From Allobrachymonas sp. (lineage in GTDB: Bacteria > Pseudomonadota > Gammaproteobacteria > Burkholderiales > Burkholderiaceae_C): 64,000 bases of DNA. Below are positions 20,238 through 29,847 of the stretch, piece by piece (within the stretch, counting starts at the first letter, position 1; every line of letters begins with the position of its first letter). The position numbers and the translations under genes are program-made. The notes under the pieces are model-generated. The model saw nothing but the letters and a program-made list of their open reading frames with translations, had not been told where the DNA came from and did not search any database. The stretch lies in contig JAUMWT010000005.1 of NCBI GenBank assembly GCA_030529505.1, positions 38,172 to 102,171 of the forward strand, read 5' to 3'.

Positions 20238-21017
20238 TTAATGGGCAAGCATGGCGCGCCGTATGGCCATTGCCATGGCATCTGCGTCACGGCGATTTTC
20301 GCCGTAAGGAATAGCGATCCAATTGGGTGATAGTTGGTTTGATTGCTGGTAATGCACTTCGAGAAAAGCTCTCTCTATGACAACAGATTTGGAGCTCGAT
20401 TTGCTGCCGAAGTTATAGCCTATGCCTGCTCTGGAAAAGACACCGATGCTCCCGCTATGGCGCGTTTGGGTGTGCACTTCGGATTCGCGTTCCACTTTGA
20501 CTTCAACGATTTGCCCTGGATGGAGAAACAAGCGGTGGTAATCGGTGTCTGCAGTTTGCAAAAACAAGGTGGATTGCCGAGAGTCCAGCGCCAACACGCC
20601 AGGCGCAGGCAAATGCCATTGATGAGTCAGCGTTTGCTGCAAACCATAGCCGGGCAGGGCTGCGGCCATGCGCTTGGCACAGGCGGAATATCGAATGGCT
20701 TTGTAGGGCGCCATGATGAGCACGTCAATCAGCTTTTTGATGCCAAGCCAGAGCAAGACAAGGAAGAAAAATAGCAAAAGCGCATTGATTAAACCGCTGA
20801 AGAAACCTTTTCTGAGCAGGTTGGCGATAAAGGCAGAAGCGACCAAGCCTATTCCTGCCAAAGCCAGACCGAGCAAGGTCCAGGCGTAGACTTTTTCCGT
20901 CAAGCGAACCGTGTGGGCTGTTGCGAGGTCTTGGCCTTCATGGGCTTTAAAAGGCTCGTGAGATGTTAAAGAGTGTAAATCCGGGGGGGGGGGTAAATTG
21001 TCACATTGATGGCTCAT
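20238..21017 (-). CDS. Two-helix membrane protein with a C11 tract, likely phase-variable
   Basis: 259 aa, family not recognised. AAGGAG precedes ATG 21017. Residues 9-12 are Pro codons formed by eleven consecutive C (20983-20993), so gain or loss of one C would shift the frame after 12 residues. Two membrane helices lie at about 44-67 and 70-95 ([33 protein letters not shown]). The soluble C-terminal domain is about 160 aa ([31 protein letters not shown]). It is AT-richer than the his genes on both sides. It lies between hisH and hisA, same strand, ending 16 bp before hisA. Probably acquired; function unknown. Confidence 0.8.
   Translation of the reverse strand: MSHQCDNLPPPPDLHSLTSHEPFKAHEGQDLATAHTVRLTEKVYAWTLLGLALAGIGLVASAFIANLLRKGFFSGLINALLLFFFLVLLWLGIKKLIDVLIMAPYKAIRYSACAKRMAAALPGYGLQQTLTHQWHLPAPGVLALDSRQSTLFLQTADTDYHRLFLHPGQIVEVKVERESEVHTQTRHSGSIGVFSRAGIGYNFGSKSSSKSVVIERAFLEVHYQQSNQLSPNWIAIPYGENRRDADAMAMAIRRAMLAH
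20983..20993. repeat. Homopolymeric C11 tract (G11 on the plus strand)
   Basis: Eleven consecutive G on the plus strand inside codons 9-12 of the minus-strand membrane gene. It is the longest homopolymer I found in the window (next longest G/C run eight). Tracts of this length in a 5' coding end are the classic substrate for slipped-strand phase variation. Confidence 0.9.
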
Positions 21018-21107
21018 GGCAGCTCCTTTTGGGGTTGAAAAAGAAATGATGCTCAAAAAAGTCCCTTTATTCTCTTTTCGGGTTTGAAGGCTTGGGGGCG
21101 CTTGGAA

Positions 21108-21755
21108 TCAAGGCCGCCAATGCAAGAAATTGCGATACAGGGCCAGGCCCATATCGGCCGATTTTTCGGGGTGGAATTGGGTGGCGAACAGATTGTCGCG
21201 AGCAATGGCGGCGGTGTAGGGGCCGCCGTAATCGGCCTCGCCCACGCTGTGAACAGGATGAGCAGGCACGGCGTAATAGCTGTGCAGAAAGTAGAACCAG
21301 CTTTGATCGGGAATGCCCTGCCAGATGGGATGGGCCTGCGTTTGCCGCAGGCGGTTCCAGCCCATTTGCGGCACTTTGTAGCGGCTGCCGTCGGGCTGGG
21401 TACGGCCCGCAAGCTGAAAGCGTTTGACTTCGCCGGAAATCAGATTCAGCGAGGGCGTGTCGCCTTCTTCACTGTGGCTGAGCAGCATTTGCATGCCCAC
21501 GCACACGCCAAACAGGGGCTTGTTGCGCGCGGCTTCGAGCACGGCGGGGAGCATGCCGCTGTCGCGCAGGTGCTGCATGCAGTCGCGCATGGCGCCTTGG
21601 CCGGGCAGCACGATGCGTTCGGCCTGTTGAATCTGCTCGGGCTGGCGCGCGATCAGCACCTGCCACTGGCCGTCGGCCGCGTGCGCCACGGCCTGCGCGA
21701 CCGAGCGCAGATTGCCCATTTCGTAGTCGATGACGGCAACGACGGGTTTGCCCAT
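21108..21755 (-). CDS. hisH: Imidazole glycerol phosphate synthase, glutaminase subunit
   Basis: 215 aa class-I glutamine amidotransferase that feeds ammonia to HisF. Start [19 protein letters not shown]; nucleophile Cys in [19 protein letters not shown]; His/Glu of the triad in [10 protein letters not shown] near the C-terminus. The partner subunit HisF is not seen downstream, which is unusual for this operon. It is followed by a 90-bp gap and then the membrane gene. Confidence 0.96.
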   Translation of the reverse strand: MGKPVVAVIDYEMGNLRSVAQAVAHAADGQWQVLIARQPEQIQQAERIVLPGQGAMRDCMQHLRDSGMLPAVLEAARNKPLFGVCVGMQMLLSHSEEGDTPSLNLISGEVKRFQLAGRTQPDGSRYKVPQMGWNRLRQTQAHPIWQGIPDQSWFYFLHSYYAVPAHPVHSVGEADYGGPYTAAIARDNLFATQFHPEKSADMGLALYRNFLHWRP

Positions 21756-21837
21756 TTTTCTTTGATGCTTTCTGGTGTTCGAGCGATCAGGCGACGCAAC
21801 GGCCTGGCCATTTTGGCGCGGTGCTTGCAAGCTGCTT

Positions 21838-22488
21838 TTACAAACACCCCTTGGTTGAGGGGACGACGCCTGCGCTGCGCGCATCGTGCGCCAAGGCCAT
21901 GCGCAGGGCGCGGCCAAAGGCTTTGAAGATGGTCTCGCACTGGTGGTGGGCGTTGATGCCGCGCAGATTGTCGATGTGCAGCGTCATGCCCGCGTGATTG
22001 ACCACACCCTGGAAAAACTCCTGCACCAGTTGCGTATCGAGCGCGCCGATCATGCCGCTGGTAAAGGCGGCGTGAAAGCTCAGGCCCGGCCGGCCAGACA
22101 GGTCGATGACCACGCGGCTCAAGGCTTCGTCCAGCGGCACGTAAGCATGGCCGTAGCGCGCAATGCCTTTTTTGTCGCCCACGGCCCGGGCCAGCGCCTG
22201 CCCTAGCGCAATGCCGATGTCTTCCACGGTGTGGTGACCGTCGATGTGCAGGTCGCCCTGGCAATGCACGCGCAAGTCAATCAAGCCGTGGCGGGCAATT
22301 TGCTCCAGCATGTGGTCGAAAAAACCGATGCCGGTGTGCAGATCGGCCTGGCCCCTGCCATCCAGATCGAGGGTGAGCGTGATATTGGTTTCGGCCGTTT
22401 GGCGGCTCACTTGCGCGCTGCGGGCGGCTTGGGTGGGGGGCGTCATGTCCGTCATCATGTCCGTTGTGTGCATGGCAGGCAGGTGCAT
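21838..22488 (-). CDS. hisB: Imidazoleglycerol-phosphate dehydratase
   Basis: Up to 216 aa; in-frame ATGs at 22455 and 22446 are equally possible starts, giving about 200 aa, nearer the family norm. It dehydrates IGP in histidine synthesis. The manganese-binding His motifs are clear: [40 protein letters not shown] and [12 protein letters not shown]. It is monofunctional, with no phosphatase domain. It begins 6 bp after the hisC stop, so the two are translationally close. Confidence 0.95.
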   Translation of the reverse strand: MHLPAMHTTDMMTDMTPPTQAARSAQVSRQTAETNITLTLDLDGRGQADLHTGIGFFDHMLEQIARHGLIDLRVHCQGDLHIDGHHTVEDIGIALGQALARAVGDKKGIARYGHAYVPLDEALSRVVIDLSGRPGLSFHAAFTSGMIGALDTQLVQEFFQGVVNHAGMTLHIDNLRGINAHHQCETIFKAFGRALRMALAHDARSAGVVPSTKGCL

Positions 22489-22494
22489 GCGTAT

Positions 22495-23646
22495 CTATAA
22501 AGAGGCTTTGAGGGCGGCCAGCATGGCTGTGTTTTCTTCGGGCGTGCCCACGGTCAGGCGCAGGCAATTGGCCAGCATGGGATGCATTGTAGAAACGTTC
22601 TTGACCAGCACGCCGCGCGCAAGCATGCCCGCATGCGCCCGCGCGGCCTGATCTGGCGCGCCCAGGCAGCGCACCAGCACCATATTGGCCTGGCTGGGAT
22701 AGACCTGCAATTGCGGGTGCTGCTCCAAGTCGGCTTTAATGCGGGCGCGCTCGGCGCGGATGGCGGCAGCCTGCTCGGCAAACACCTGGGCATGTTCCAG
22801 CGCGAACAGGGCGCAGCTGCTGTTGAGTACGCTCACGTTGTAGGGGGGGCGCACCTTGTCGATTTCATGCGCTACATCTTGCTGCGCAAACAGATAGCCC
22901 AAGCGCACGCCGGCCAGGCCGAATTTGCTCATGGTGCGCATGACCACCACGTGCGCATTGGCTTGCGGGTGGGCTTTGATTTCATCCAGCCAGGTGGCTT
23001 GGGCAAAGGGGTGATAGGCCTCGTCCACCACCACCAGGCCGCCGTGTCGGGCCACGGCCGCGATGATGCGGCGCATGCTCGCGGCCTGCCATTGCGTGCC
23101 GGTGGGGTTGTTGGGATAGGCCAGAAACACCAGCTCGGGCCGGTGCTGTGCAATGGCCGCCAGCATGGCGGCTTCGTCCAGATGGAAGTCTGCCTGCAAA
23201 GGCACGCCCACGAATTGCAGGCCCAGCAGCTGCGCGGTGAGCTGGTACATCACGAAGCTGGGCTGCGGCGCCAGAATGGTGGCGGGGCGGGGCGGCTGTT
23301 TGCTGCCGCCTTGTTGCAGCAAGGCCGGTGCGGTTTTGAGCACACTCAAGGCCAGCAGGGTGATGAGCTCGTCCGAGCCATTGCCCAGCACCACGCCGTA
23401 ATCAGCCGGGGCCTGGTAATGCGCGGCCAGCGCCTGTTGCAGGGCGTGGGCTTCTTCGCCCGGGTAGCGGTTGATCGACACCTGTGCCAGACGCTGCCCC
23501 AGCGCTTGCTGCAAGGTGGCGGGCAGGGGGTAGGGGTTTTCCATCGCGTCCAGCTTGATGAGGCCGCTGGCCTGTGCGACTTTGTAGGCCTGCATGGCGC
23601 GCACGTCCGGGCGGATGCAGGTGGGCAAATCAGTGGGTGTGGTCAT
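22495..23646 (-). CDS. hisC: Histidinol-phosphate aminotransferase
   Basis: 383 aa, PLP fold type I. ENPYPLP near the N-terminus, GNGSDELITLL, YPNNPTGTQW, VVDEAYHPFA, and the Schiff-base lysine in MRTMSKFGLAGVRLGYL. ATG 23646 gives MTTPTDLPTCIRPDVRAM, a normal start; the frame to 23805 is longer but its extension is unlike the family. First gene of the local hisC-hisB-hisH-(membrane)-hisA run. An interspersed segment (23836-23956) lies between it and dnaG. Confidence 0.94.
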   Translation of the reverse strand: MTTPTDLPTCIRPDVRAMQAYKVAQASGLIKLDAMENPYPLPATLQQALGQRLAQVSINRYPGEEAHALQQALAAHYQAPADYGVVLGNGSDELITLLALSVLKTAPALLQQGGSKQPPRPATILAPQPSFVMYQLTAQLLGLQFVGVPLQADFHLDEAAMLAAIAQHRPELVFLAYPNNPTGTQWQAASMRRIIAAVARHGGLVVVDEAYHPFAQATWLDEIKAHPQANAHVVVMRTMSKFGLAGVRLGYLFAQQDVAHEIDKVRPPYNVSVLNSSCALFALEHAQVFAEQAAAIRAERARIKADLEQHPQLQVYPSQANMVLVRCLGAPDQAARAHAGMLARGVLVKNVSTMHPMLANCLRLTVGTPEENTAMLAALKASL

Positions 23647-23835
23647 GAGCGGATGCGGAAAAAGCAGGCACGAAAAACGCCGATTGATTATTGCACGCGA
23701 GGCCCGTGCGCAACCCTGATTGCAAGGCGGGTCGCGTGGCTGGAAAGCCCAGTGGGCGTGTGCGACAGCAATGCGGATGACAGCGCGGCACAGCGCAATG
23801 GGCAAGACGGCGGGCCGTTTCTTTGCGGGTTGAAA

Positions 23836-23956
23836 TCAAAAGGCCACCGCCTGCTTTGCCAGCTTGCTCAATCGTTGCGTGGCGGCAGCTGGGGCCTTGG
23901 CTTGCGGCATTTTTGAAGCGCAAGGCTCTCTCAAGGGCGGGTGCACAGGCCCTAGC
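23836..23956. repeat. Interspersed segment shared with 55660-55782
   Basis: About 120 bp with blocks in common with the second site (AAAAGGCCA, TTTTGAAGCGCAAGG, CAG.CCCTAGC). At 55660 the same segment sits inside a family-B repeat, so this may be a separate mobile or decayed piece. It overlaps the end of dnaG by a few bases. Confidence 0.5.
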
Positions 23957-25994
23957 TTGGCTCGTTCTGGCGGCCAGCGGCTCGCTGCGCCTGCTGCAAT
24001 TGCAGGATTTGCTCACCCAGCTGGGCGGCCAGTGCCACATCGCGCTGGGCATAGGCCATGGCCTGCTGCTGCTTCAGCTCTTGCAGATGCAGGGCCTGCA
24101 CGTTCTGCAGAAATTCGCCCTGGTCGGGCTCCACCAGCCGGTGGTCGGAATGCATCAGGCGTTCGGCCAGCGCCTGCAAATCGGCGCAATCGGGCTGTTG
24201 CAAGGCAATGCGCAGGGCGCTCCACGGCTGGGGGCCGTGTTGCAGGTATTGGCTTTCGATCCAGGCGAAGAAAGCCCCGTGCGGTGCGGGCTGGTGCAGC
24301 AGCACCTCGTGCGCGGCGGGCGAGAGCCAATCCCAGGCCTGCGTGTCGCTTAGCAAATAGCGCAGCACGTGGTCGGCATGGGTGTGCAGGCTGATGCGGC
24401 TGCTGCGCTCGGGGGGGCGTTGCCAGTTGCCAGCGTGGCCGCCGTGTTTGCTCGCCCCGCGTAAGCGCATGCTGCCAGACGATGAAGGCCGTGATGACCA
24501 CGATTGGCGTTGCTGACCGGCAAACTCAGGCGCGAAGCCTTGGGCATAGGGTGCAGGCGCTTCGTAGCCATCGGGCCAGCCGGGGTCGTGGCTGGGCTGG
24601 CCCTGGTGGCGGCCTTGGGCGGGCGGGGTGTTGTGGGATGCAGGCGCGGCACTGCGGCCGCCCCACATGGTTTGCAGCTCGTCGGCCGAAAGGTGAATCA
24701 GCTGGGCCAGTTCACCTAAAAGCTGCCGCTTGAAAATGCCATCGGGCAGGGCTTGCCACATGGGTGCGGCCAGGCTGGCCATGCGGGCACGGCCCTCGGT
24801 GCTGCTGGGGTCGCAGCCTTCTTGTGCGGCTTCGATCACAAAGCGGCTCAATGGCAGGGCCTGCTGGATTTGCTCGGCAAAGGCCTCTTTGCCGTAGCTG
24901 CGGATGTAGCTGTCGGGGTCGTGCTCGGGCGGCAAAAACAAAAACTTCACGCTGCGCGTATCCGTGGCATGGGGCAGGGCGGCATCCAGCGCCTTGCGTG
25001 CGGCGCGGCGGCCGGCGGCATCGCCATCGAAGCTGAAGACAACGTGATCGGTGAAGCGAAACAGCTTGCGCACGTGCTCGGGCGTGCAGGCCGTGCCCAA
25101 GGTGGCCACGGCGTTGCCAAAATCCATTTGTGCCAGAGCCACCACGTCCATATAGCCTTCGGTGACGAGCGCAAAGCCGTGCTGGCGCATGGCGGTGCGC
25201 GCCTCGAACAGGCCGTACAGCTCGTGCCCTTTGCTGAACAGGGGCGTTTCGGGCGAGTTGAGGTATTTGGGCTTTTCGTCGCCCAGCACGCGCCCGCCAA
25301 AGCCGATGCATACGCCTTTGACGTTGCGGATCGGGAACATGATGCGGTCGCGAAAGCGGTCGTAACGCTTGTCTTCCTGGCCTGGCTGCCCTTGTTGTCT
25401 TTCTGGCCGGTTGGCGGCGTCTTCGCCGTGGTGAATCACTAGGCCGCTTTCTTCCAGCAGTGGGTCGGTGTAGTCGGCAAACACCGTGCTCAGGTGGCGC
25501 CAGCCGGGCGGGGCATAGCCCAGGCCGTAGCGGGCGGCAATTTCGCCGCTCAGGCCGCGCTGCTTCAGGTAATCAATGGCGCGCGGGCTGGCCTTGAGCT
25601 GCTTTTTGTAGCTGGCAGCGGCTTTTTCCTGTACATCGGCCAGGGTGGCTTGCTGCTGGCGGCGCGCTTCGGCGCGGGCGCGCTCTTGCGGGCTGGCGTG
25701 GTCGTCGGGCACTTGCAGGCCGCATTGCTGGGCCAGTTCCTGCACGGCGTCCACAAAGCTCATGCCGTTGTGCTCCATCAAGAAATTGATGGCATCGCCG
25801 CTTTTGCCGCAGCCAAAGCAGTGGTAGAACTGCTTGCTGGGGCTCACAGTAAAAGAGGGCGTTTTTTCGCCATGAAACGGGCACAGGCCCTGCATATTGG
25901 CCCCGGCTTTTTTCAGCTGCACGTAGCGGCCCACCACGTCAACCACATCGACGCGGGTGAGCAATTCTTGAATGAAACCGTGCGGAATGGCCAT
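23952..25994 (-). CDS. dnaG: DNA primase
   Basis: 680 aa. It makes RNA primers at the replication fork. Zinc finger C38/H41/C59/C62 (CPFHGEKTPSF, HCFGCGKSG). The TOPRIM core has VTEGYMDVVAL and FSFDGDAAGRRAA. The C-terminal helicase-binding domain (about 470-680) contains a low-complexity stretch rich in Gln, Ser and Pro (about 475-545), longer than usual. ATG 25994 (MAIPHGFIQELL) is the family start. The common rpsU-dnaG-rpoD arrangement is not kept: hisC lies downstream instead of rpoD. Confidence 0.96.
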   Translation of the reverse strand: MAIPHGFIQELLTRVDVVDVVGRYVQLKKAGANMQGLCPFHGEKTPSFTVSPSKQFYHCFGCGKSGDAINFLMEHNGMSFVDAVQELAQQCGLQVPDDHASPQERARAEARRQQQATLADVQEKAAASYKKQLKASPRAIDYLKQRGLSGEIAARYGLGYAPPGWRHLSTVFADYTDPLLEESGLVIHHGEDAANRPERQQGQPGQEDKRYDRFRDRIMFPIRNVKGVCIGFGGRVLGDEKPKYLNSPETPLFSKGHELYGLFEARTAMRQHGFALVTEGYMDVVALAQMDFGNAVATLGTACTPEHVRKLFRFTDHVVFSFDGDAAGRRAARKALDAALPHATDTRSVKFLFLPPEHDPDSYIRSYGKEAFAEQIQQALPLSRFVIEAAQEGCDPSSTEGRARMASLAAPMWQALPDGIFKRQLLGELAQLIHLSADELQTMWGGRSAAPASHNTPPAQGRHQGQPSHDPGWPDGYEAPAPYAQGFAPEFAGQQRQSWSSRPSSSGSMRLRGASKHGGHAGNWQRPPERSSRISLHTHADHVLRYLLSDTQAWDWLSPAAHEVLLHQPAPHGAFFAWIESQYLQHGPQPWSALRIALQQPDCADLQALAERLMHSDHRLVEPDQGEFLQNVQALHLQELKQQQAMAYAQRDVALAAQLGEQILQLQQAQRAAGRQNEPS

Positions 25995-26132
25995 GGCGGG
26001 CCATTGTAGATTCTGTGAGTTGGCGCGCTTGCAGGGGGTGGCGCAGCCAGTGCGTTCGGGCCAAGGCGCAAAGGCGTGCAATCAGTGCAGATCAATACCT
26101 GTGCAGCCATCGCCACAGCTGTGTCAACCCTT

Positions 26133-26307
26133 AGAACCTGTTTACGATCTCAACGCGAGGCGATTGGTTATGGCGCGGGATGGAATGCAAGGCGCAAATC
26201 TTGTCCATAGCACGGGCTACGCACTGCGCCACATGCAAAGATGTGCGCCTTGCATCCCATCCTGCTCCACTTCCAATCACTGCACGATGAGATTTTGAAC
26301 AGGTTCT
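26133..26307. repeat. Family-A element rebuilt as a near-perfect long palindrome
   Basis: 175 bp, AGAACCTGTTTACGATCTC to GATTTTGAACAGGTTCT. Unlike the other copies, both halves carry the same arm (GGGATGGAATGCAAGGCGCA on the left, TGCGCCTTGCATCCCATCC on the right). About 80 bp pairs with 80 bp into one long hairpin. It lies between dnaG and the DUF2157 gene; the rest of 25995-26422 shows no gene. Confidence 0.85.
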
Positions 26308-26422
26308 TGCAGCATCGCACCGTGCGTCCTCGGGGTGCAAGTTGCGCGACCGCAGCTATGGACGGGTGAGACAAGCCTGCACCTCGCCTATAGTGATTGC
26401 CCATTGATTCACGGAGGGCTCC

Positions 26423-27463
26423 ATGCACACCCCGCTTCATCAATTGGCACAACAGCAGCATTTGAATCCTGAGCAAACGCAAGCCCTTTGGCTGCTGGCG
26501 GGCTTGCACGCGCCGCCGCCTGATGTGCACCACCGTTTGCGCCAGGCGCTGGCGCTGGTGGCCGCTCTGTTGTTGGGCGCGGGGCTCATCTTTTGGGTGG
26601 CCGCGAATTGGGAGGCGCAATCGCGTCTGTTCAAGTTGCATTTGCTGCAAGCGGCAGTGTTTGCACCGTTCGCTGCGGCTGCGCTGTTGCCCGCGCGGCA
26701 GCAGGCGGCGCGCATGGCCCTGGCCTTGCTGGGCATTTTGGCCGTGGGCGGCTTGCTGGCCTATATCGGCATCACCTATCAAACCGGGGCCGATGCCTGG
26801 CAGCTGTTTGCCGTTTGGGCCTTGCTCGCGCTGCCGGTAGCGTTGGTCCTGCGCAGCGATGGGTTGTGGGCCGCCTGGCTGCTGATTGTGGCCACAGCCA
26901 TTGGCATGTGGGCCGGGCGCTTGCTGTTTCATGATTGGCCGTGGCGTAGCAGTTACAGCCTGGCGTTTGCGCTGATGTGGCTGGCCGTGCTGGCGTGGCC
27001 CGTGTTGTGCGCGCAGCTGGGCTTGCTGCGCAATGCCCAGGGCCAGCCCGCACGGCCGCGCATCAGCTTGTGGCTGGCGGCTGTGTGTGCCTTGGGGGCA
27101 TGGTCGGTGCGCGGTATTTCTTTTCTGTTCGAAGAGTGGCGCTCTTGGGAGAACCTGCCGGGCTATGGGTTGCACTTGGCGCTGGTGTTGCTGGCGGCCT
27201 GGCGTTCGCGCTGGCGCGATCTGGTGGTGCTGGGCCTGGCCGTATTTGCGCTGGATGTGATGCTGCTGGTGTTGCTGGGCAAATGGTTGCTGGGCGATCT
27301 GCGTTGGGATACGGACGCCTTTTTCCTGCTGTTTGCCTTGTCGGCTGCTGCCTTGCTGGGCGGCAGCATGCGCTGGTTGTATCAGCAGCAAAAACAGGCG
27401 CATGCCCGTGAAGAAGATGCACAAGAAAACCCGCAAGACGAGGAGGCCCGCCATGCCAACTGA
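26423..27463 (+). CDS. DUF2157-type multi-pass membrane protein
   Basis: 346 aa. A short soluble N-terminus (LNPEQTQALWLLAGL) is followed by about ten hydrophobic helices from residue 40 to 335, with the early AALLLGAGLIFWVAANWEAQSRLFK typical of DUF2157 proteins read in two halves. Function unknown; an inner-membrane protein. It overlaps the next gene by 11 bp, and AGGAGG for that gene lies inside its end, so the pair is co-translated. Confidence 0.85.
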   Translation: MHTPLHQLAQQQHLNPEQTQALWLLAGLHAPPPDVHHRLRQALALVAALLLGAGLIFWVAANWEAQSRLFKLHLLQAAVFAPFAAAALLPARQQAARMALALLGILAVGGLLAYIGITYQTGADAWQLFAVWALLALPVALVLRSDGLWAAWLLIVATAIGMWAGRLLFHDWPWRSSYSLAFALMWLAVLAWPVLCAQLGLLRNAQGQPARPRISLWLAAVCALGAWSVRGISFLFEEWRSWENLPGYGLHLALVLLAAWRSRWRDLVVLGLAVFALDVMLLVLLGKWLLGDLRWDTDAFFLLFALSAAALLGGSMRWLYQQQKQAHAREEDAQENPQDEEARHAN

Positions 27464-29405
27464 TGCACGCCAAACACCACGCCTGCAAGCAACCGTGGCG
27501 GCGGCCAAGGCCCGTGGCTTGCTGCCCGCCGATGCCGCCTTGCCGCAAACGCAGCGCCCCTCGTGGATCATTCTGGCGCTGTCTTTTGCGGGTGCGCAAT
27601 TGGCGGTGTGGCCGTTTCTGTTCTTTTTGGGCAGCGTTTTTTACGATTGGTTGGATCAAGCCATTTCCACCTTGGCGTTGAGCGCCGGGTTTCTGGCCGC
27701 AGGTGTGTACATGCTGCGCACGCAGGCCGCCAAGGGCATGTTCCTTACGCAACTGGCGCTGAATGTGCTGCTGGTGGGGTTGGGGCTACTCACTTGGGGG
27801 CTGCATCAACTGGATTGGCAACGCAGCCCCTTGCCCTTGCTGGCGGCCAGCCTGTTGCCACTGGCCTTTTTGATTCGCGTGCCCTGGGTGCAGTCATTAC
27901 TGGGCGTGGCGTTTGCGGCGGTGGTGGCGCATGTGGATTGGTATGCCTGGCTGGGCCTGGGGGGCGAGCTGGACGAATCCATCTTCTGGATGCAACTCCA
28001 CTGGCCAAGCTTGTGGCTGTTGGCTGCTGCCTGCTGGGCCTGGTGCGCCAGCGAATCGCGCTGGGGTGGCAAGCCCTGGGTGCCCAAAATGCACGCGCTG
28101 ATGAGTGGTGTAGCCGTGGGTTTGCTGTTGGTGATTTTGCTGGCGGCTCACATCCACTTCAGCGCCGGGTTTCAGGGGCGCAGGGGATCGGCAGATGTGC
28201 TGGATGCTGGGCAGCAGGCATTGTTTCATTTCAACCTCTACACCATCTGCGCCAGCCTGTTGGTGCTGGCTGCGGGCCTGTGGCTGGCGCGGCATTGGGG
28301 CGGCTGGCCTGGTGCCCAGCCAGCCAAAGATCAAGCAGCGCCAGACTGCCAAGCGTTCACATGGCAAACGGGTGCTACTTGGGCCTTGCTGTACGGCCTG
28401 TGGACGGTGGCTGCGCTGATCATGCCCATCATGGGGGTGCTGGCCGTGTTGTTGACCGTGGCGCTGGCCACGGGGCGGCGGCGCGTGTTGTTTCTGGCGC
28501 TGGCGGTGGTGCTGGCACAGCTATCGGCCTTTTATTACGCCTTGCAGTGGCCCTTGGCGCACAAGGCTGCCTTGCTGGGTGCGCTGGGTGGCGTGTTGGC
28601 CCTGGCGTTGTGGGGATTGCATGCCAGCCAGAAGCGGATAGCCAAGCGGCGGATGATGCCTGGGCAAGCGCCTGCTGACGCTGGCCCTCATCCAGGTTGG
28701 CTGCGTGTGCAGCGGGCGGGGCTGGCGCTGGCCTTGCTGCTGACGCTGGGCCTTTCGCAATGGGATGCCACGCGCAAAGAGCAGGTGCTGGCGCAGGGCC
28801 AGGCCATTTATCTGCCTCTGGTGCCAATGGATCCGCGATCGCTGATGCAGGGCGACTACATGGCGCTGAATTTCGATATTCCGTCAGAGCTATTGAGTGG
28901 GGATACTGAGGCGCCCCGGCCCCAAGACCATGATGCGCTCAACCCCTTGCTGGGCCGGGCGCTGATGGTGGCCAAGCGCAATGCCCGGGGCATTGCCACC
29001 TTGCATCGCCGCTATCAGCCGCAAGAAGCGCTTGCGGCGGATGAGGTGATCGTGCCCCTTAAACACCTCAAAGGCCGCTGGGTGGTGGTGACGGATGCCT
29101 ACTTTTTCCCCGAAGGGCAGGGCCGAGTGTTTCGCAACGCGCGTTATGGCGAGTTTCGTGTGCTGGATGAAGGCAAGGTGCTGCTGGCGGGTTTGACCGA
29201 TGAACAGTTGAGGCGCATTGAGCCGAAGCCGGATGCGCCGGGCAGTGCAGACGACGTCGAGACGGGGGACGCTGCCGATGCCCCTGCATCTGCGGCACAA
29301 GCCGCATCGCCTGATGCGGGGGATGTGACGATTGAAGATGCGGCCGTGGCAGCCCCATCGCCAGCGGCATCAACGGCATCTGCTGCGGCAGAGGCTGGGC
29401 AGTAA
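27453..29405 (+). CDS. DUF4401 and GDYXXLXY fusion membrane protein
   Basis: 650 aa from ATG 27453 after AGGAGG. Residues about 30-430 contain roughly ten membrane helices of DUF4401 type. The C-terminal part (about 450-600) is extracytoplasmic, with the diagnostic GDYMALNFDI of GDYXXLXY proteins and PEGQGRVFRNARYGEFRV. In many genomes DUF4401 and GDYXXLXY are separate genes after DUF2157; here they are one. The last 50 residues are Ala/Asp-rich low complexity. Function unknown; the three modules probably form one membrane assembly. Confidence 0.85.
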   Translation: MPTDARQTPRLQATVAAAKARGLLPADAALPQTQRPSWIILALSFAGAQLAVWPFLFFLGSVFYDWLDQAISTLALSAGFLAAGVYMLRTQAAKGMFLTQLALNVLLVGLGLLTWGLHQLDWQRSPLPLLAASLLPLAFLIRVPWVQSLLGVAFAAVVAHVDWYAWLGLGGELDESIFWMQLHWPSLWLLAAACWAWCASESRWGGKPWVPKMHALMSGVAVGLLLVILLAAHIHFSAGFQGRRGSADVLDAGQQALFHFNLYTICASLLVLAAGLWLARHWGGWPGAQPAKDQAAPDCQAFTWQTGATWALLYGLWTVAALIMPIMGVLAVLLTVALATGRRRVLFLALAVVLAQLSAFYYALQWPLAHKAALLGALGGVLALALWGLHASQKRIAKRRMMPGQAPADAGPHPGWLRVQRAGLALALLLTLGLSQWDATRKEQVLAQGQAIYLPLVPMDPRSLMQGDYMALNFDIPSELLSGDTEAPRPQDHDALNPLLGRALMVAKRNARGIATLHRRYQPQEALAADEVIVPLKHLKGRWVVVTDAYFFPEGQGRVFRNARYGEFRVLDEGKVLLAGLTDEQLRRIEPKPDAPGSADDVETGDAADAPASAAQAASPDAGDVTIEDAAVAAPSPAASTASAAAEAGQ

Positions 29406-29533
29406 GGGGGTAAAAGAGCAAAAAGGCAGGGGCTCGTTTTATCTTTTGAGTTCCCGCCTTTTTGAAAGATGCCTTGCGAGGGCTTGCGGCGTGGCAATCT
29501 GAAAGGAAGGTTGCTCACGCCCCAGCTGCTGCA

Positions 29534-29722
29534 AGAGCCTGTTCAAAATCTCCTCACGGGCGCTTGCAAATGGAGGCGGGCGGCCTGCTTCGTTGCCAAT
29601 CTTGTCAACCATCTGGCGCATGTCGCAGGGGCCATGCACTGCACCACAGGCAAAGATGTGCGCCTTGCATGCCATCCCGCATTCTGTCCAATCGCTTCAC
29701 GTTGAGGTTTTGAACGGGTTCT
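29534..29722. repeat. Family-A interspersed repeat
   Basis: 189 bp, AGAGCCTGTTCAAAATCTCC to GAGGTTTTGAACGGGTTCT. The interior holds GGCGGCCTGC and ATGTGCGCCTTGCATGCCAT. It fills most of the 442-bp gap 29406-29847, where no gene was recognised. Confidence 0.85.
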
Positions 29723-29847
29723 AAGTGATGCAAGCGGCCCAAGCGGTTGCAACTGTTTACGCTTTGGCGATGCTGCTTTAACCCCGTTTGCCGGATTGCT
29801 TCGTTTCAGTCAGCGTCCTCACGCAACTTTGAAAAGGAGAAACGCTG

